Of a stretch of 64,000 bases of DNA, positions 1 to 7,669 are shown piece by piece. The stretch is from the NCBI RefSeq assembly GCF_040760075.1, contig NZ_CP142884.1, positions 2,604,001 to 2,668,000 on the forward strand, read 5' to 3'. How positions within the stretch are numbered: position 1 is the stretch's first letter; each line of letters starts with the position of its first letter. The position numbers and the translations under genes were made by a program. The DNA comes from Sphingobacterium sp. R2. Lineage in GTDB: Bacteria; Bacteroidota; Bacteroidia; Sphingobacteriales; Sphingobacteriaceae. The notes under the pieces were generated by a model. That model worked only from the letters and a program-made list of their open reading frames with translations, was not told the DNA's origin and searched no databases.

Positions 1-423
1 TGAATTGTTGATTATTGTATTACAATTTGCATTATCTATGTCTATGTAAAACCTTTCTTCTTTTGATTTATTATTGTTTAATAGTTTCCTGGCTTTTGTT
101 AAACCTTTACCAAGCATTTCGAACGCTATGTGATTATTTATATTTGTTTCTATCTCACCATATATCAATACATAGCGTAGTTTTAGTGAAAAATTATTAT
201 TTATAATAAATTCTTCGAGATCAATAATAACATCGATAGAACTTTTTAAATTTGCTATAATGCCTTGAAACTCATCTCCCAATGTTATTGTTAAAGGCGA
301 AATCAAATGATCAATATATTTTTTATTAATGTAAGAAGTACATTGTTTGAATCGCTCAATTAGAAGTTCCTGATTATGATTGCTACTTCCAATAATATCA
401 CTCATTAAAATAAACTGTTTCAT
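1..423 (-). CDS. SatD family protein (3' end outside window)
   Basis: Reading leftwards from ATG at 423-421 the frame stays open to the window edge (141 codons seen). The protein starts MKQFILMSDIIGSS and contains TLGDEFQGI, LRYVLIYGEI and MLGKGLTKAR, an order of motifs I associate with the SatD family (small cytosolic proteins, often next to a membrane protein; role not established). The N-terminal SDIIGS and GDEFQG blocks resemble a nucleotide-cyclase-like fold, but I cannot test that. It is preceded by two 20-bp operator-like repeats, so it is probably autoregulated or controlled by a partner regulator beyond the edge. The C-terminus is missing from the window. Confidence 0.75.
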   Translation of the reverse strand, partial: MKQFILMSDIIGSSNHNQELLIERFKQCTSYINKKYIDHLISPLTITLGDEFQGIIANLKSSIDVIIDLEEFIINNNFSLKLRYVLIYGEIETNINNHIAFEMLGKGLTKARKLLNNNKSKEERFYIDIDNANCNTIINNS

Positions 424-430
424 TATTTGT

Positions 431-479
431 GAAATAAATATGTTTGTTTCAAATATAATGAAATAAATGTGTTTGTTTC
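431..479 (-). promoter_or_regulatory. Tandem operator repeats flanking a -7 element of the satD-like gene
   Basis: GAAATAAATATGTTTGTTTC (431-450) and GAAATAAATGTGTTTGTTTC (460-479) are two copies of one 20-bp imperfect palindrome differing at one base. A minus-strand TATATTTG (457-450), matching the Bacteroidota -7 consensus TAnnTTTG, lies in the gap between them. A dimeric repressor bound to both would cover the promoter. No clear TTG at -33 was seen. Confidence 0.6.
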
Positions 480-519
480 ATATTTTAGAGGATAAATAAT
501 AATGCACAATTTACTTTTG

Positions 520-816
520 TCAAGTTCCCGTTATCCCATTCACAAAAGTATCCACAAACCCAAGAATCTTATTTAAGATACGATCACCAATCGCTTTGGA
601 TTTTAGAACGCTAGGTCTTCGGTCGTCACGAAGAGAAAGAACTTCTTTACGAAGTGACTCACGCTCTGTGAAAAGGTAGTTCTCAATTAGCCTTTCGGTA
701 TCTTCTTTTAAGAGTTTCTCAGTTTTGATTAAGTTTTGCAATGCGCTTTCTTGTTCTATATTCCAGAATTTTTTAAACTCATCCGGAATAGTGTCGCTAT
801 CCTCTATATGCGGTAG
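520..816 (-). pseudogene. hsdR: Remnant of type I restriction enzyme R subunit (HsdR), C-terminal end
   Basis: About 98 residues are open on the minus strand, with the order EFKKFWNIEQESALQ, LIENYLFTERESLR, RRPSVLKSKAIGDRILNKI and FVDTFVNGITG. This is the conserved C-terminal end of HsdR, the translocase/endonuclease subunit of type I restriction systems, normally about 1000 residues. The frame is closed by TAA immediately upstream of 816, and no motor or nuclease domain, HsdM or HsdS is present nearby. It is therefore a dead 3' fragment. It suggests that an older restriction locus occupied this edge before the array. Confidence 0.75.
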
Positions 817-894
817 GTTTTATTTAAACGCAAAATGGCACTAACAAATAGATGGTATAATTAGCTTAGTTATAGATATGAACTTAATAATCTT

Positions 895-1499
895 TTATTT
901 CTGTGCTATAGCTTCAATACATTGCTCCCTTATTTCCCAAAGCTCATCTAAAGTGTATGGAATCTTATTGATCTCGATCCAGCGTAGTAAGTAATTTCTG
1001 TGATATTGCACTTTAAATTCATTAATTTGGTCAGGGGTGATTTCGATTTCCTCTAAAAGATCCAGCTCAAATTCGTGTACATTTACACCAATTCCAGTAA
1101 AGTCCAAGATGTGATTATTATTTCTCAGATAATTGTGAGCTTCTGGAATATATTTTAAATCATAGTTGGATAGAAGGCCTTTTATCGCAGGAGTATTTTT
1201 ACTATTTATGGTAAAAATGCCTAATACAAGCCTCAGGCTGCTTTCCCCATTTTCATCGGCTAATCTTTTCAATAGCGCATGTTTTGTACTGCAAGTTCCG
1301 CATAACTCATCAAACACGATCAGTTCATTGCTTTTATTATTACGTCTATAATCGAGTTTTTCCACCCATTTACAAGCTTCAGCAAAGTTGCTTATAGCTA
1401 AATTGATGAATGATCTCGAATCATTCCATTCATGCCTAAAATTTCAAAATAAGGTGCTCCCATTCGTTTATCGATTGATATATGTTGATGATCTTTCAT
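895..1499 (-). pseudogene. Frameshifted transglutaminase-like protein gene
   Basis: From ATG at 1499-1497 the frame reads MKDHQHISIDKRMGAPYF and then stops after about 33 codons. The remainder continues in another frame (SRSFINLAISNFAEACKWVE onward) to the stop at 895, so a single indel near 1400-1425 breaks a protein of about 200 residues. The downstream part has GTCSTKHALLKRLA, then EAHNYL, then ILDFTG. This Cys, His, Asp order with these neighbours resembles a transglutaminase-like (papain-fold) triad. That assignment is inference from pattern only. The downstream 156 codons (1365-895) could still be translated from an internal ATG but would lack the N-terminus. Confidence 0.55.
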
Positions 1500-1794
1500 G
1501 ATTGGTGACATTAAATTGATAGCCTAATTTAAATAAATTTGCGGCAAAATATCGTCTGTCGGTAATTGCTCTAGCGCAAACTCACGTATTTCCGTACTGC
1601 TTCAGGCATTAATTAATAAAAACTGCTCATTAGGGATGAGTTTAACATCATTTTTAGGGGTTGTATTCGTACCTGCTTTGTAAAGCCTTCGGATTTCGAA
1701 AGATAGGATTCGATTGTTGACTATTCTCTGAACAGTTTTTTCCCGTTAAGAGACTGAACATGTTAAGCTGGGTGTCTGTACATTAGCTATTGAT
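1500..1794. other. Non-coding stretch with a possible minus-strand ORF relic
   Basis: No intact gene. On the minus strand around 1690-1510 a frame reads KNDVKLIPNEQFLLINA, stop, SSTEIREFALEQLPTDDILP, stop, which looks like a decayed coding sequence. I do not recognise the family. Confidence 0.3.
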
Positions 1795-1828
1795 GATTCG
1801 AACGTGGTTCGAATCTGATACGAATCAG
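1795..1828. repeat. Two adjacent short hairpins upstream of the first leader copy
   Basis: GATTCGAAC (1795-1803) pairs perfectly with GTTCGAATC (1807-1815) over a 3-nt loop. It is followed by CTGAT (1815-1819) and ATCAG (1824-1828). The CGAATC hexamer occurs again at 1821-1826. It lies just before the conserved cassette leader and marks its left boundary. Confidence 0.55.
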
Positions 1829-1840
1829 ACTTACCTTCCT

Positions 1841-1964
1841 ATTCCCGCCATTCACCGAGTTTTCCTGATCGTTGGTCTAAAGCAAGTAGGCTAGGGGCCT
1901 ATTGTGTTGTAGTTTTGAGTCAACAAATAAGAATAACAGAACTAACACAATAAATAAAGACATT
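1841..1964 (+). promoter_or_regulatory. Conserved cassette leader, copy 1
   Basis: First of seven near-identical ~125-bp blocks upstream of the NTF2-like genes. Order of elements: ATTCCCGCCATTCACCGAG box, a TAGGCTAGGGGCCTA mini-hairpin, TAGTTTTG (fits the -7 consensus TAnnTTTG), then an A-rich 5' untranslated stretch without a Shine-Dalgarno sequence. The conserved block far exceeds a minimal promoter, so it may hold an activator site or an RNA element. Confidence 0.65.
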
Positions 1965-2484
1965 ATGAACCATCATGAGTGCTTAAATATGGCACTTATG
2001 ATAGCTTTATCACCAATCAAAAAACAAATCATTTCGATAAAAAACGCTAGTAAAAACATTCGCAGCAGCAGCCCTAATCGCAGTATCAACTTTCGCTATG
2101 GCAGCTGAAGGACCAAGAGCAAAAGCAACAAAAGCAAACGTTAACCTTTCAACAGCAGACTTGGCTTTGGATCACTATGTCGCAGTAAAGACGGAGGGCG
2201 AATCAACAGGCGTAGAGCAATTATTCGCTGAAGATTTTAATCAAAAGATCCAAGCTACAAATGCACAAACCCACGGCCGTGAAGCTTTAATTAAACTATT
2301 GAAAAAGCAAAAAGGCGAAAAACTGAACTGTACAGTAAGCACTGATATCATCGAGAAATCGTCAGACTATATGGTGGCTAAAGTAACCTTGAAATTTGAA
2401 AACTTCACCAAAACAGATTTAGTTACTTTGGAACGAGCAGGCAATGATTGGAAAGTATCTAAATCAATTAATTCGTATAAGTAG
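1965..2484 (+). pseudogene. NTF2-like exported protein, array copy 1, signal peptide disrupted
   Basis: The mature domain (from ATG 2098, AAEGPRAKATKANVNLST to the SINSYK end) is intact and in frame. The signal-peptide codons are split by a 73-nt insertion right after ATG AA (1970-2042). Since 73 is not a multiple of three, translation from ATG 1965 follows another frame and ends at 2108 (TGA), overlapping the internal ATG at 2098. A cytosolic 128-residue product could arise by reinitiation at 2098; otherwise the copy is dead. The family is a small NTF2-like fold (SnoaL/lumazine-binding-like pattern: ALDHYVAVKTEG, VEQLFAEDF, VAKVTLKFENF, DWKVSKSI). Such proteins bind small ligands or act as accessory subunits; no enzyme activity is evident. 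Confidence 0.7.
1970..2042 (+). repeat. 73-nt insertion in signal-peptide codons (shared with copy 7)
   Basis: The insert starts CCATCATGAGTGC and contains ATCATGAGTGC / GCACTTATGAT, an 11-bp inverted repeat with one G-U type mismatch. An almost identical block sits at the same codon in copy 7 (24473-24545). No target duplication or transposase is visible. Confidence 0.75.
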
Positions 2485-2550
2485 TATTCAATAACTGGTG
2501 GTTTGCCAATAATTAAAGACAAACCATTAGTGAATCATATGTTTATTAAG

Positions 2551-2576
2551 GCCACGTCGGCAGATGTGGCTTTTTT
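2551..2576 (+). terminator. Rho-independent terminator after array copy 1
   Basis: GCCACGTC, loop GGCA, GATGTGGC, then six T. A second hairpin lies just upstream, with arms around TGGTTTG (2499-2505) and CAAACCA (2520-2526). Confidence 0.8.
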
Positions 2577-2780
2577 ACGTCAAAAAGGATTGACGTCAAT
2601 TAGATGCTTTACCTCAACTTTTGTATGTAAAGTAGTTTTTTACTCTCTTTGATATTTTATCAGTAATTATATTTTCTTGTCGTTATTTGATGCAATGGAT
2701 AACTATTGTGAAATTATTTATGTGTTGAAGCTTAATTTACTTCGGTTTAAACACTTTTGTGTAGTTAATTTCTCTTTATG

Positions 2781-2810
2781 TTGTTTTTTATCTAATATGT
2801 AGTATGTTTG
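2781..2810 (+). promoter_or_regulatory. Bacteroidota-type promoter of the cytolysin-like operon
   Basis: TTG (2781-2783), 19-nt spacer, TATGTTTG (2803-2810): a canonical -33/-7 pair. It predicts a start about 7 nt downstream and a ~60-nt leader before the first gene at 2877. The rest of 2577-2876 is AT-rich with no other feature. Confidence 0.65.
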
Positions 2811-2876
2811 CTTTCAGTGTAGGTTGTTTTAATTAAATATAATTTATAGTAATTTTATTAAAATAGAATAATATAT

Positions 2877-3458
2877 ATGAAAAGTAATGTAAAGTATTTT
2901 ATTATTTATGCTATGGCGTCTCTTCTACTGCTTACCGCCTGTAAAAAGGAAAATGGTGTTGTGAAGCCACCAGTAGATCCACCAATAGAGATGAATGATT
3001 TGAAGTTGAAGCTTGATTCAAAAGAGATGCTTGATTTTCAAAAAATCACCTCCTCAAGTTTAGCGTCTTCTCTGGCGGAATCAGAAATAAAAAAGTACTT
3101 TGGTGATCGTGTTGATCTGTCAATACCTAAAGAAATTATCGTTGAAAAGGACTCCACAATCCTCATTAAACAATATGGTATTACAGAGCGCTACAAGTCA
3201 AAATGGGAGAAGGATGATCTTTATCTCCAGGATAGCGACGAATCATCGTGGAAGCTAATCGGTGCGAAAAAGAACAAAACAGATTTTGTGCTCAGCATGA
3301 GCTTTTATTCAAAGAAAAGTATTACTCAGTCATCACAGAATTTTTTGATAGGGCAAGAATATAATCTAAAATCTTATGATCACCTGTTGTCTAAAAATGC
3401 TGAGAATACAGATTTTATTTGGCTGAAAATTGACTTACTATATAATACTACCAAATAA
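2877..3458 (+). CDS. Small lipoprotein, first gene of cytolysin-like operon
   Basis: 193 residues. The N-terminus MKSNVKYFIIYAMASLLLLTAC is a lipoprotein signal with lipobox LTAC. The mature start CKKENG resembles the Bacteroidota lipoprotein surface-export pattern (K followed by acidic residue). A proline-rich spacer (VKPPVDPPIE) is followed by a mixed alpha/beta region without motifs I recognise. Its stop codon overlaps the next ATG (TAATG), so it is translationally coupled to the cytolysin-like genes. Position suggests an accessory factor, inhibitor or receptor for them, which is inference only. It shows no resemblance to the cytolysin fold. Confidence 0.8.
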   Translation: MKSNVKYFIIYAMASLLLLTACKKENGVVKPPVDPPIEMNDLKLKLDSKEMLDFQKITSSSLASSLAESEIKKYFGDRVDLSIPKEIIVEKDSTILIKQYGITERYKSKWEKDDLYLQDSDESSWKLIGAKKNKTDFVLSMSFYSKKSITQSSQNFLIGQEYNLKSYDHLLSKNAENTDFIWLKIDLLYNTTK

Positions 3459-4318
3459 TGATTAAATACATCACACTACTTCTCTTTTTAGGAACCGGAT
3501 TTCCAAAGATTGCCTTGGGTCAAGACCAGAAGTCAACCGTCATAACGGTTAAATCACCTGAAGAATTATATGTCGGAGCAGTATTAGAACAGCATACAAT
3601 CAATTCTCCGATTCCCCCGGTTCTGAATGTCATATTAGATAATATTATCGTCAATTTTGGTGGCTTAAATGTTAAGAGTAAAGTCATAAAAACCGAAAAG
3701 ACATCATTTTACAAAGCAATTGAAGAGGCTCTACAAGGGAAACGCTCGGATAACAGGCGCTTTTCATTTGATATAAAAGAATTGAATGGCTACAATGATG
3801 TTTCTTTTTATTTTGGACAGCAGATTGATCTGGCAAGTTGGTTCTCCATCACCGAAACGGCAAAGAAACCACGGACATTACTGGCTATAAATATGGAAAA
3901 GATTGCTTTTACAGTGGATATGGACTTACCTGCCGAAGGGACTTTTAACACAAATAAAGAGCTTCTCAATAAATACGATATAAATGACCTCATTTATATC
4001 AATACACTTTCTTTCGGAAGAAAAGCCGTTGTTATCGTCGAATCGGACTTAGCTAGTACGTTGGTCAAAGAAGCGTTATCCGCTCAGCTTAAAGGGAACA
4101 AGCTTGCTGATAAACAAAGAGCTGTTCTCGCAAACTGCAATTATCATGTTGCTTTCCTTGGAGGGCGGCACACTGATTTAGATTTCAGTGCCGGACCACT
4201 ATTGCAGCAACTAATAAATTATATTGATACAACGTTGGATGTAAACAATTACGGAGATCCTATCTCTTATAAGGCCGCTTATTTAAAGAATCACCAAATT
4301 TTTTATAATTCATATTAA
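3458..4318 (+). CDS. Cholesterol-dependent-cytolysin-like protein, exported short form
   Basis: 286 residues with a type I signal peptide (MIKYITLLLFLGTGFPKIAL, about residues 1-21). Blocks match the order seen in thiol-activated (cholesterol-dependent) cytolysins: YVGAVLEQHTINS (38-50), VSFYFGQQIDLASWFS (115-130), IAFTVDMDLPAEG (149-161), IYINTLSFGRKAVVIVES (179-196), YHVAFLGG (229-236), YGDPISYKAAYLKN (265-278). These correspond to the FGANIN, VSMDIP, VYVNSVNYGR and IIGG blocks of the paralogue at 5961. It ends before any domain-4 membrane-binding region, so it lacks the tryptophan-rich undecapeptide. It is the only one of the three without a lipobox, so it is predicted to be soluble. Likely a subunit of a hetero-oligomeric pore; this role is inferred. 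Confidence 0.75.
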   Translation: MIKYITLLLFLGTGFPKIALGQDQKSTVITVKSPEELYVGAVLEQHTINSPIPPVLNVILDNIIVNFGGLNVKSKVIKTEKTSFYKAIEEALQGKRSDNRRFSFDIKELNGYNDVSFYFGQQIDLASWFSITETAKKPRTLLAINMEKIAFTVDMDLPAEGTFNTNKELLNKYDINDLIYINTLSFGRKAVVIVESDLASTLVKEALSAQLKGNKLADKQRAVLANCNYHVAFLGGRHTDLDFSAGPLLQQLINYIDTTLDVNNYGDPISYKAAYLKNHQIFYNSY

Positions 4319-4355
4319 TCATTTTTTTGTTTCTTATTTAACCTATTTTTTAATC

Positions 4356-5945
4356 ATGAAAGTTTTCAGAACCTTTTGTGGTGCACTTATATTTTTCATA
4401 ATTGCATCATGCAACAAGGATAATCTATCCATTCATACCGAGAATAGTAAGGTGCCGAATGCGAGTGTACGCAAGCCATATCAAATCAAAATAGACTCGT
4501 CATATGCTTATCAAGGCGATTCTTTATATAAAGTTATGGCACGGGAATACAGTAGCCGTTCTGAATCAAATGTTAAAAATAACCAAAGTAACACTCTTTT
4601 TGTAAAGAAAGCGACTATAGCAGGGATGACACCTGAGGACGAAGCTTTTTTCTCAAAAAGACATACGGTAAAAAGTACTGAAGCGATGTTGTATCAGGGA
4701 AAAAATTTTATTTTTCCAGGGGCGATTTTGGAAGGGAATAGTATATCCAAACAGGTCTATAATCCTATTTTCCTAGCGAATAGAACACCGATAACAGTTT
4801 CAATGAGCTTGACTCACACTACCCCTAAGCCGACAAGCCGCATCATTACAAATCCGACATACTCTAAGCTGGATGATTACGTCAAAGAAATGGCTGTTGG
4901 TGGAAGTTTTAATCAGAACGAAAAATTTATGTTTCAATATAGGCGTTTTACTTTTTATGATGAGATCAAAGAGGCATTTGGTACCGACGTCAATACACAA
5001 AGATTGTTCTCCTCGAAGAGTGAGAACAGCACTACGGAATCTCACAAAATATTGCAGTCTACCGGACTTTATGTGAAATTCTTTCAGGGTAGTTTCACCG
5101 TAAATATGGATATAGCACCACTAGCAGATCAGCCAATCCAAGGTACTTCTGGTGAACCACCTGTTTATGTCAACTCAGTTACTTATGGCAGAATGGGAAT
5201 ACTAGTTATCGAAACAGATAAGGAGTATCAGTTTGCCGAAACGTGTATAAGAAAAGAATTTGACAGAATCTTCTATAACAAAACAGAAACTTTAACAACA
5301 GAGGAAAGGAAATTTTTTGACGAGACATCGTTTAAAGTCCTTATTATGGGAGCGGATAGCGATTATACGGTACAGACTTTTAAAGGGTATTCTTATTTTC
5401 TGAATTTGATCTATAACTCAAAGTTTACCGAAACAAGTTTTGGTGTTCCTATTGCGTGTTCATTTTCAGATGCAAATACACATCAATTGGTTGAAACAGA
5501 ATTTGTAAATACGTCATTTGTAGAGCCCTTGTATGTAAAAGTAAACAGAGAGAATAGTGTCTATGAACCGGATGCATCGAGCAACAATTATCGTTCTAGC
5601 GCCAATATTGTTTTAAATTTCTTTAAGGATAGAGAAAAGACTAAACCTGCTTATCCCTACACTGACATCTATTTTGAGGTGCAAAAAAATGAGAATAAAT
5701 GTATCTATACGCCCAATCAAAACAATTGGCCTGAAATTTTGATGGATTGCGAGAGTAGTTCCGATCTCTTAAAAATAAGAAATATTAATCTTTCAAACAG
5801 ACTGGTTGTGGGAACCGAATTCTCCTCTTATGAAAGTAATGGCCCCGAACCCATGCCGGATGAACCCAGACGATATTGGGAAGCAACAGATTATCAATTA
5901 AATTATAACTTAAGGTCAAGTCCATTTTTTATTACTATCTATTAA
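4356..5945 (+). CDS. Cholesterol-dependent-cytolysin-like lipoprotein, long form
   Basis: 529 residues. Lipobox IASC at residues 16-19, then NKDNLS. Cytolysin core about residues 110-385: FIFPGAILEGNSI (118-130), RTPITVSMSL (143-152), NPTYS (166-170), FMFQYRRFTFYDEIKEAFG (191-209), GSFTVNMDI (245-253), PPVYVNSVTYGRMGILVIE (268-286), FKVLIMGADSDYTVQTFKG (326-344) and FGVPIACSFSDAN (362-374). These are the domain 1-3 signatures of thiol-activated cytolysins. A further ~145 residues (386-529) occupy the place of domain 4 and are probably beta-rich, but the undecapeptide is absent. Bacteroidota are known to carry long and short cytolysin-like pairs that act together (CDCL proteins, described in Elizabethkingia). 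This is a plausible long component. Gap to the previous gene 37 nt, to the next 15 nt. Confidence 0.8.
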   Translation: MKVFRTFCGALIFFIIASCNKDNLSIHTENSKVPNASVRKPYQIKIDSSYAYQGDSLYKVMAREYSSRSESNVKNNQSNTLFVKKATIAGMTPEDEAFFSKRHTVKSTEAMLYQGKNFIFPGAILEGNSISKQVYNPIFLANRTPITVSMSLTHTTPKPTSRIITNPTYSKLDDYVKEMAVGGSFNQNEKFMFQYRRFTFYDEIKEAFGTDVNTQRLFSSKSENSTTESHKILQSTGLYVKFFQGSFTVNMDIAPLADQPIQGTSGEPPVYVNSVTYGRMGILVIETDKEYQFAETCIRKEFDRIFYNKTETLTTEERKFFDETSFKVLIMGADSDYTVQTFKGYSYFLNLIYNSKFTETSFGVPIACSFSDANTHQLVETEFVNTSFVEPLYVKVNRENSVYEPDASSNNYRSSANIVLNFFKDREKTKPAYPYTDIYFEVQKNENKCIYTPNQNNWPEILMDCESSSDLLKIRNINLSNRLVVGTEFSSYESNGPEPMPDEPRRYWEATDYQLNYNLRSSPFFITIY

Positions 5946-5960
5946 ATTAAATATATAATT

Positions 5961-7031
5961 ATGAAACAGATTTTTAAATTAATTTATGCTGTACCAATTC
6001 TCCTTTATTCATGTAATAAGGAAGGAGCAAATCATCTTGATACAGCTCATGTAACCCAAGAAAGGGTTGCCAAAAAAGACAAAGGTCAATGGGATAAAGT
6101 TTATACCATTAAAGATGGGAAAGAAATTGATATAACTGCTTCAGCAAATTCTAAACTTCGTGCTTCTGCAAGTACTGCTAATGTCGAACAATTTTATGAG
6201 ATAGCAACATTAGCCCCCAATTACATATTTTTAGGCTCAGTACTTAGTGCACAATCAATCAATAGCGGTTTGTATGAACCTGTAGGTTATACCAGTTTAT
6301 TAAAGCCGAAGGTTACGGCTTCATTTTCACTGCCAGTACGGTCGAAGGAGATTTCTCCAACTCGTTCAGGTCTAAATAATGCGGTTATTGATGCTATCGG
6401 AGATAAAGATTTCAGCGGAAGACAATCACAGGTCTTTACATACAAAATGAAACAGATAGATTACTATAAAGAAGCTAAGCTTGCTTTTGGAGCTAATATA
6501 AATATCGCCTCTGTTTTTTCAATGAGTGCATCAGTCGCCAGCGGCAAAATTCTGCAAACCTCTGCGTTAGTCTGTGATTTTAGCCAGACTTATTTTAATG
6601 TATCAATGGATATACCAGATGACGGAAATATTTTTAAAGATGAGCCAACCAGACAGGGATTTTTAGCAAAGAATCCGGTGTATGTTAATTCAGTTAACTA
6701 TGGGCGCAAAGGAATAATTCTAGTAGAATCATCAGTAAATTACAGTGAGTTATCTGTAGCTGTGCGCGCGGCGTTTACAGCAGGTATAGTAAATGGTTCT
6801 GTATCCTTAGATGCAAATACAAAAAAGATTCTATCCGAAGCTCAGATCACGATCTGTATCATAGGAGGAAGTGGCCAAGATGCTGTCCGTACGGTTAAAG
6901 GGTTTGATGAATTTCAGAACTTCATTATAAATGGTGGAGTCTATACTACGGATGTGTATGGCGTTCCTATTTCTTTTGGCGGTGCATATGCGTCGACAAA
7001 CGGAATGTTCCAGACAGAATTCGAACTGTAA
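5961..7031 (+). CDS. Cholesterol-dependent-cytolysin-like lipoprotein, short form
   Basis: 356 residues, lipobox LYSC with Cys18, then NKEGANH. After a ~70-residue linker come YIFLGSVLSAQSINSG, KPKVTASFSLPV, FTYKMKQIDYYKEAKLAFG, FNVSMDIPDDGNIF, NPVYVNSVNYGRKGIILVES, ITICIIGGSGQDAVRTVKG and YGVPISFGGAY. This is the full core of the cytolysin family up to the end of the domain 1-3 unit, and the chain then stops (QTEFEL). It is the best match to the short member of two-component cytolysin-like systems. All four operon genes run in the same direction and end at the 7054 terminator. The cellular target is unknown. The lack of domain 4 argues that membrane recognition comes from the long partner or the lipid anchor. 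Confidence 0.8.
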   Translation: MKQIFKLIYAVPILLYSCNKEGANHLDTAHVTQERVAKKDKGQWDKVYTIKDGKEIDITASANSKLRASASTANVEQFYEIATLAPNYIFLGSVLSAQSINSGLYEPVGYTSLLKPKVTASFSLPVRSKEISPTRSGLNNAVIDAIGDKDFSGRQSQVFTYKMKQIDYYKEAKLAFGANINIASVFSMSASVASGKILQTSALVCDFSQTYFNVSMDIPDDGNIFKDEPTRQGFLAKNPVYVNSVNYGRKGIILVESSVNYSELSVAVRAAFTAGIVNGSVSLDANTKKILSEAQITICIIGGSGQDAVRTVKGFDEFQNFIINGGVYTTDVYGVPISFGGAYASTNGMFQTEFEL

Positions 7032-7053
7032 TAAAAATATAAAGTGTTGTATA

Positions 7054-7079
7054 GCCACGCCGTGAGACGTGGCTTTTTT
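7054..7079 (+). terminator. Terminator of the cytolysin-like operon
   Basis: GCCACG ... CGTGGC stem with loop CCGTGAGA, followed by six T. It is the same terminator type that ends the NTF2-like genes, here without an NTF2-like gene before it. Confidence 0.8.
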
Positions 7080-7208
7080 ACGTCAAAAGGGCTTGATTCT
7101 CATCAGACCCTTTCTTTTAGCGTTTATTTGTACAGTAATTTTTATGTTTCCTATCGTTTCCTCTTTTTTGTCTCGTCATCCGATGTGTTTTTGCATCCTA
7201 TTGGATTT
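7080..7208 (+). repeat. Post-terminator tail repeat, copy A
   Basis: Starts CGTCAAAAGGG. A hairpin of AAAGGG plus TGATT against CATCA plus CCCTTT sits at 7085-7113. About 120 nt are shared with 12042-12186 and in part with 17845-17935. Confidence 0.7.
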
Positions 7209-7481
7209 TCACTGTACGACGCCAATTTTTATGTTGAACCTTTCTTTCGAAAGATAGCTTGTAGCCGTTTTGTATAGTAAGAACAATAGTCGTTCTGAAA
7301 TAGTTATGTTAAATCTTGAATATGTTATTTTTCTCTTTTCCAATGATGGAAGTGTTTCAATTGTGAAATCTTTGTCTCTGGTATACCGTAAGATGTTTCG
7401 GCTATAAACTGAGTTAGTATATGCAATCATAAGCATAAGGGACAGGATTTTTACTGTTTTAAAGGTTAGTTTGCCTGACAT
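7209..7481 (-). pseudogene. Internally deleted copy of the YD-repeat-like secreted protein
   Basis: The N-terminal ~40 residues (MSGKLTFKTVKILSLMLMIA, then YTNSVYSRNILRYTRDKDFT and IETLP) match the intact gene at 12271-13068. The sequence then jumps to SLEKRKITYS, the last residues of the intact protein. About 200 codons are missing. The original stop is also lost, so the frame runs on to 7209 through former intergenic DNA. The product, if made, would be a short exported peptide without repeats. It proves that 7080-7500 and 12042-13090 are duplicates of one segment. Confidence 0.8.
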
Positions 7482-7547
7482 TGTCGTTTAATATATAGGA
7501 AGAATATGGGCAATATTATTCTGAAATACAACTCGCTTCACCTCCCC

Positions 7548-7669
7548 ATTCCCGCCACTCACCGAGTTTTCCAGATCGTTAGTCTAAAGCGAGTAGGCCA
7601 GGGGCCTATTGTGTCGTAGTTTTGAGTCAACAAATAAGAAAAGAACTAACACAATAAAATAAAGACATT
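7548..7669 (+). promoter_or_regulatory. Conserved cassette leader, copy 2
   Basis: CATTCCCGCCACTCACCGAG box, perfect mini-hairpin TAGGCC-AGG-GGCCTA and TAGTTTTG at 7617-7624, ending at the ATG of copy 2. It contains a three-base gap (AAGAAAAGAACTAAC) compared with other copies. Confidence 0.7.

Noticed and set aside
15..206. Plus-strand 63-codon ORF at the left edge
   Set aside because: It is antisense to the SatD-family gene, which has clear conserved motifs on the minus strand.
1804..1815. GTGGTTCGAATC resembles a tRNA T-arm
   Set aside because: No acceptor stem, anticodon arm or D-arm partner could be found; the surrounding sequence folds as two simple palindromes instead.
1902..2108. 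ORF of 68 codons over the leader and insertion of array copy 1
   Set aside because: Its sequence after the 73-nt insert is the signal-peptide region read in the wrong frame (SKNIRSSSPN). It is treated as a consequence of the insertion, though possible coupling at the internal ATG is noted.
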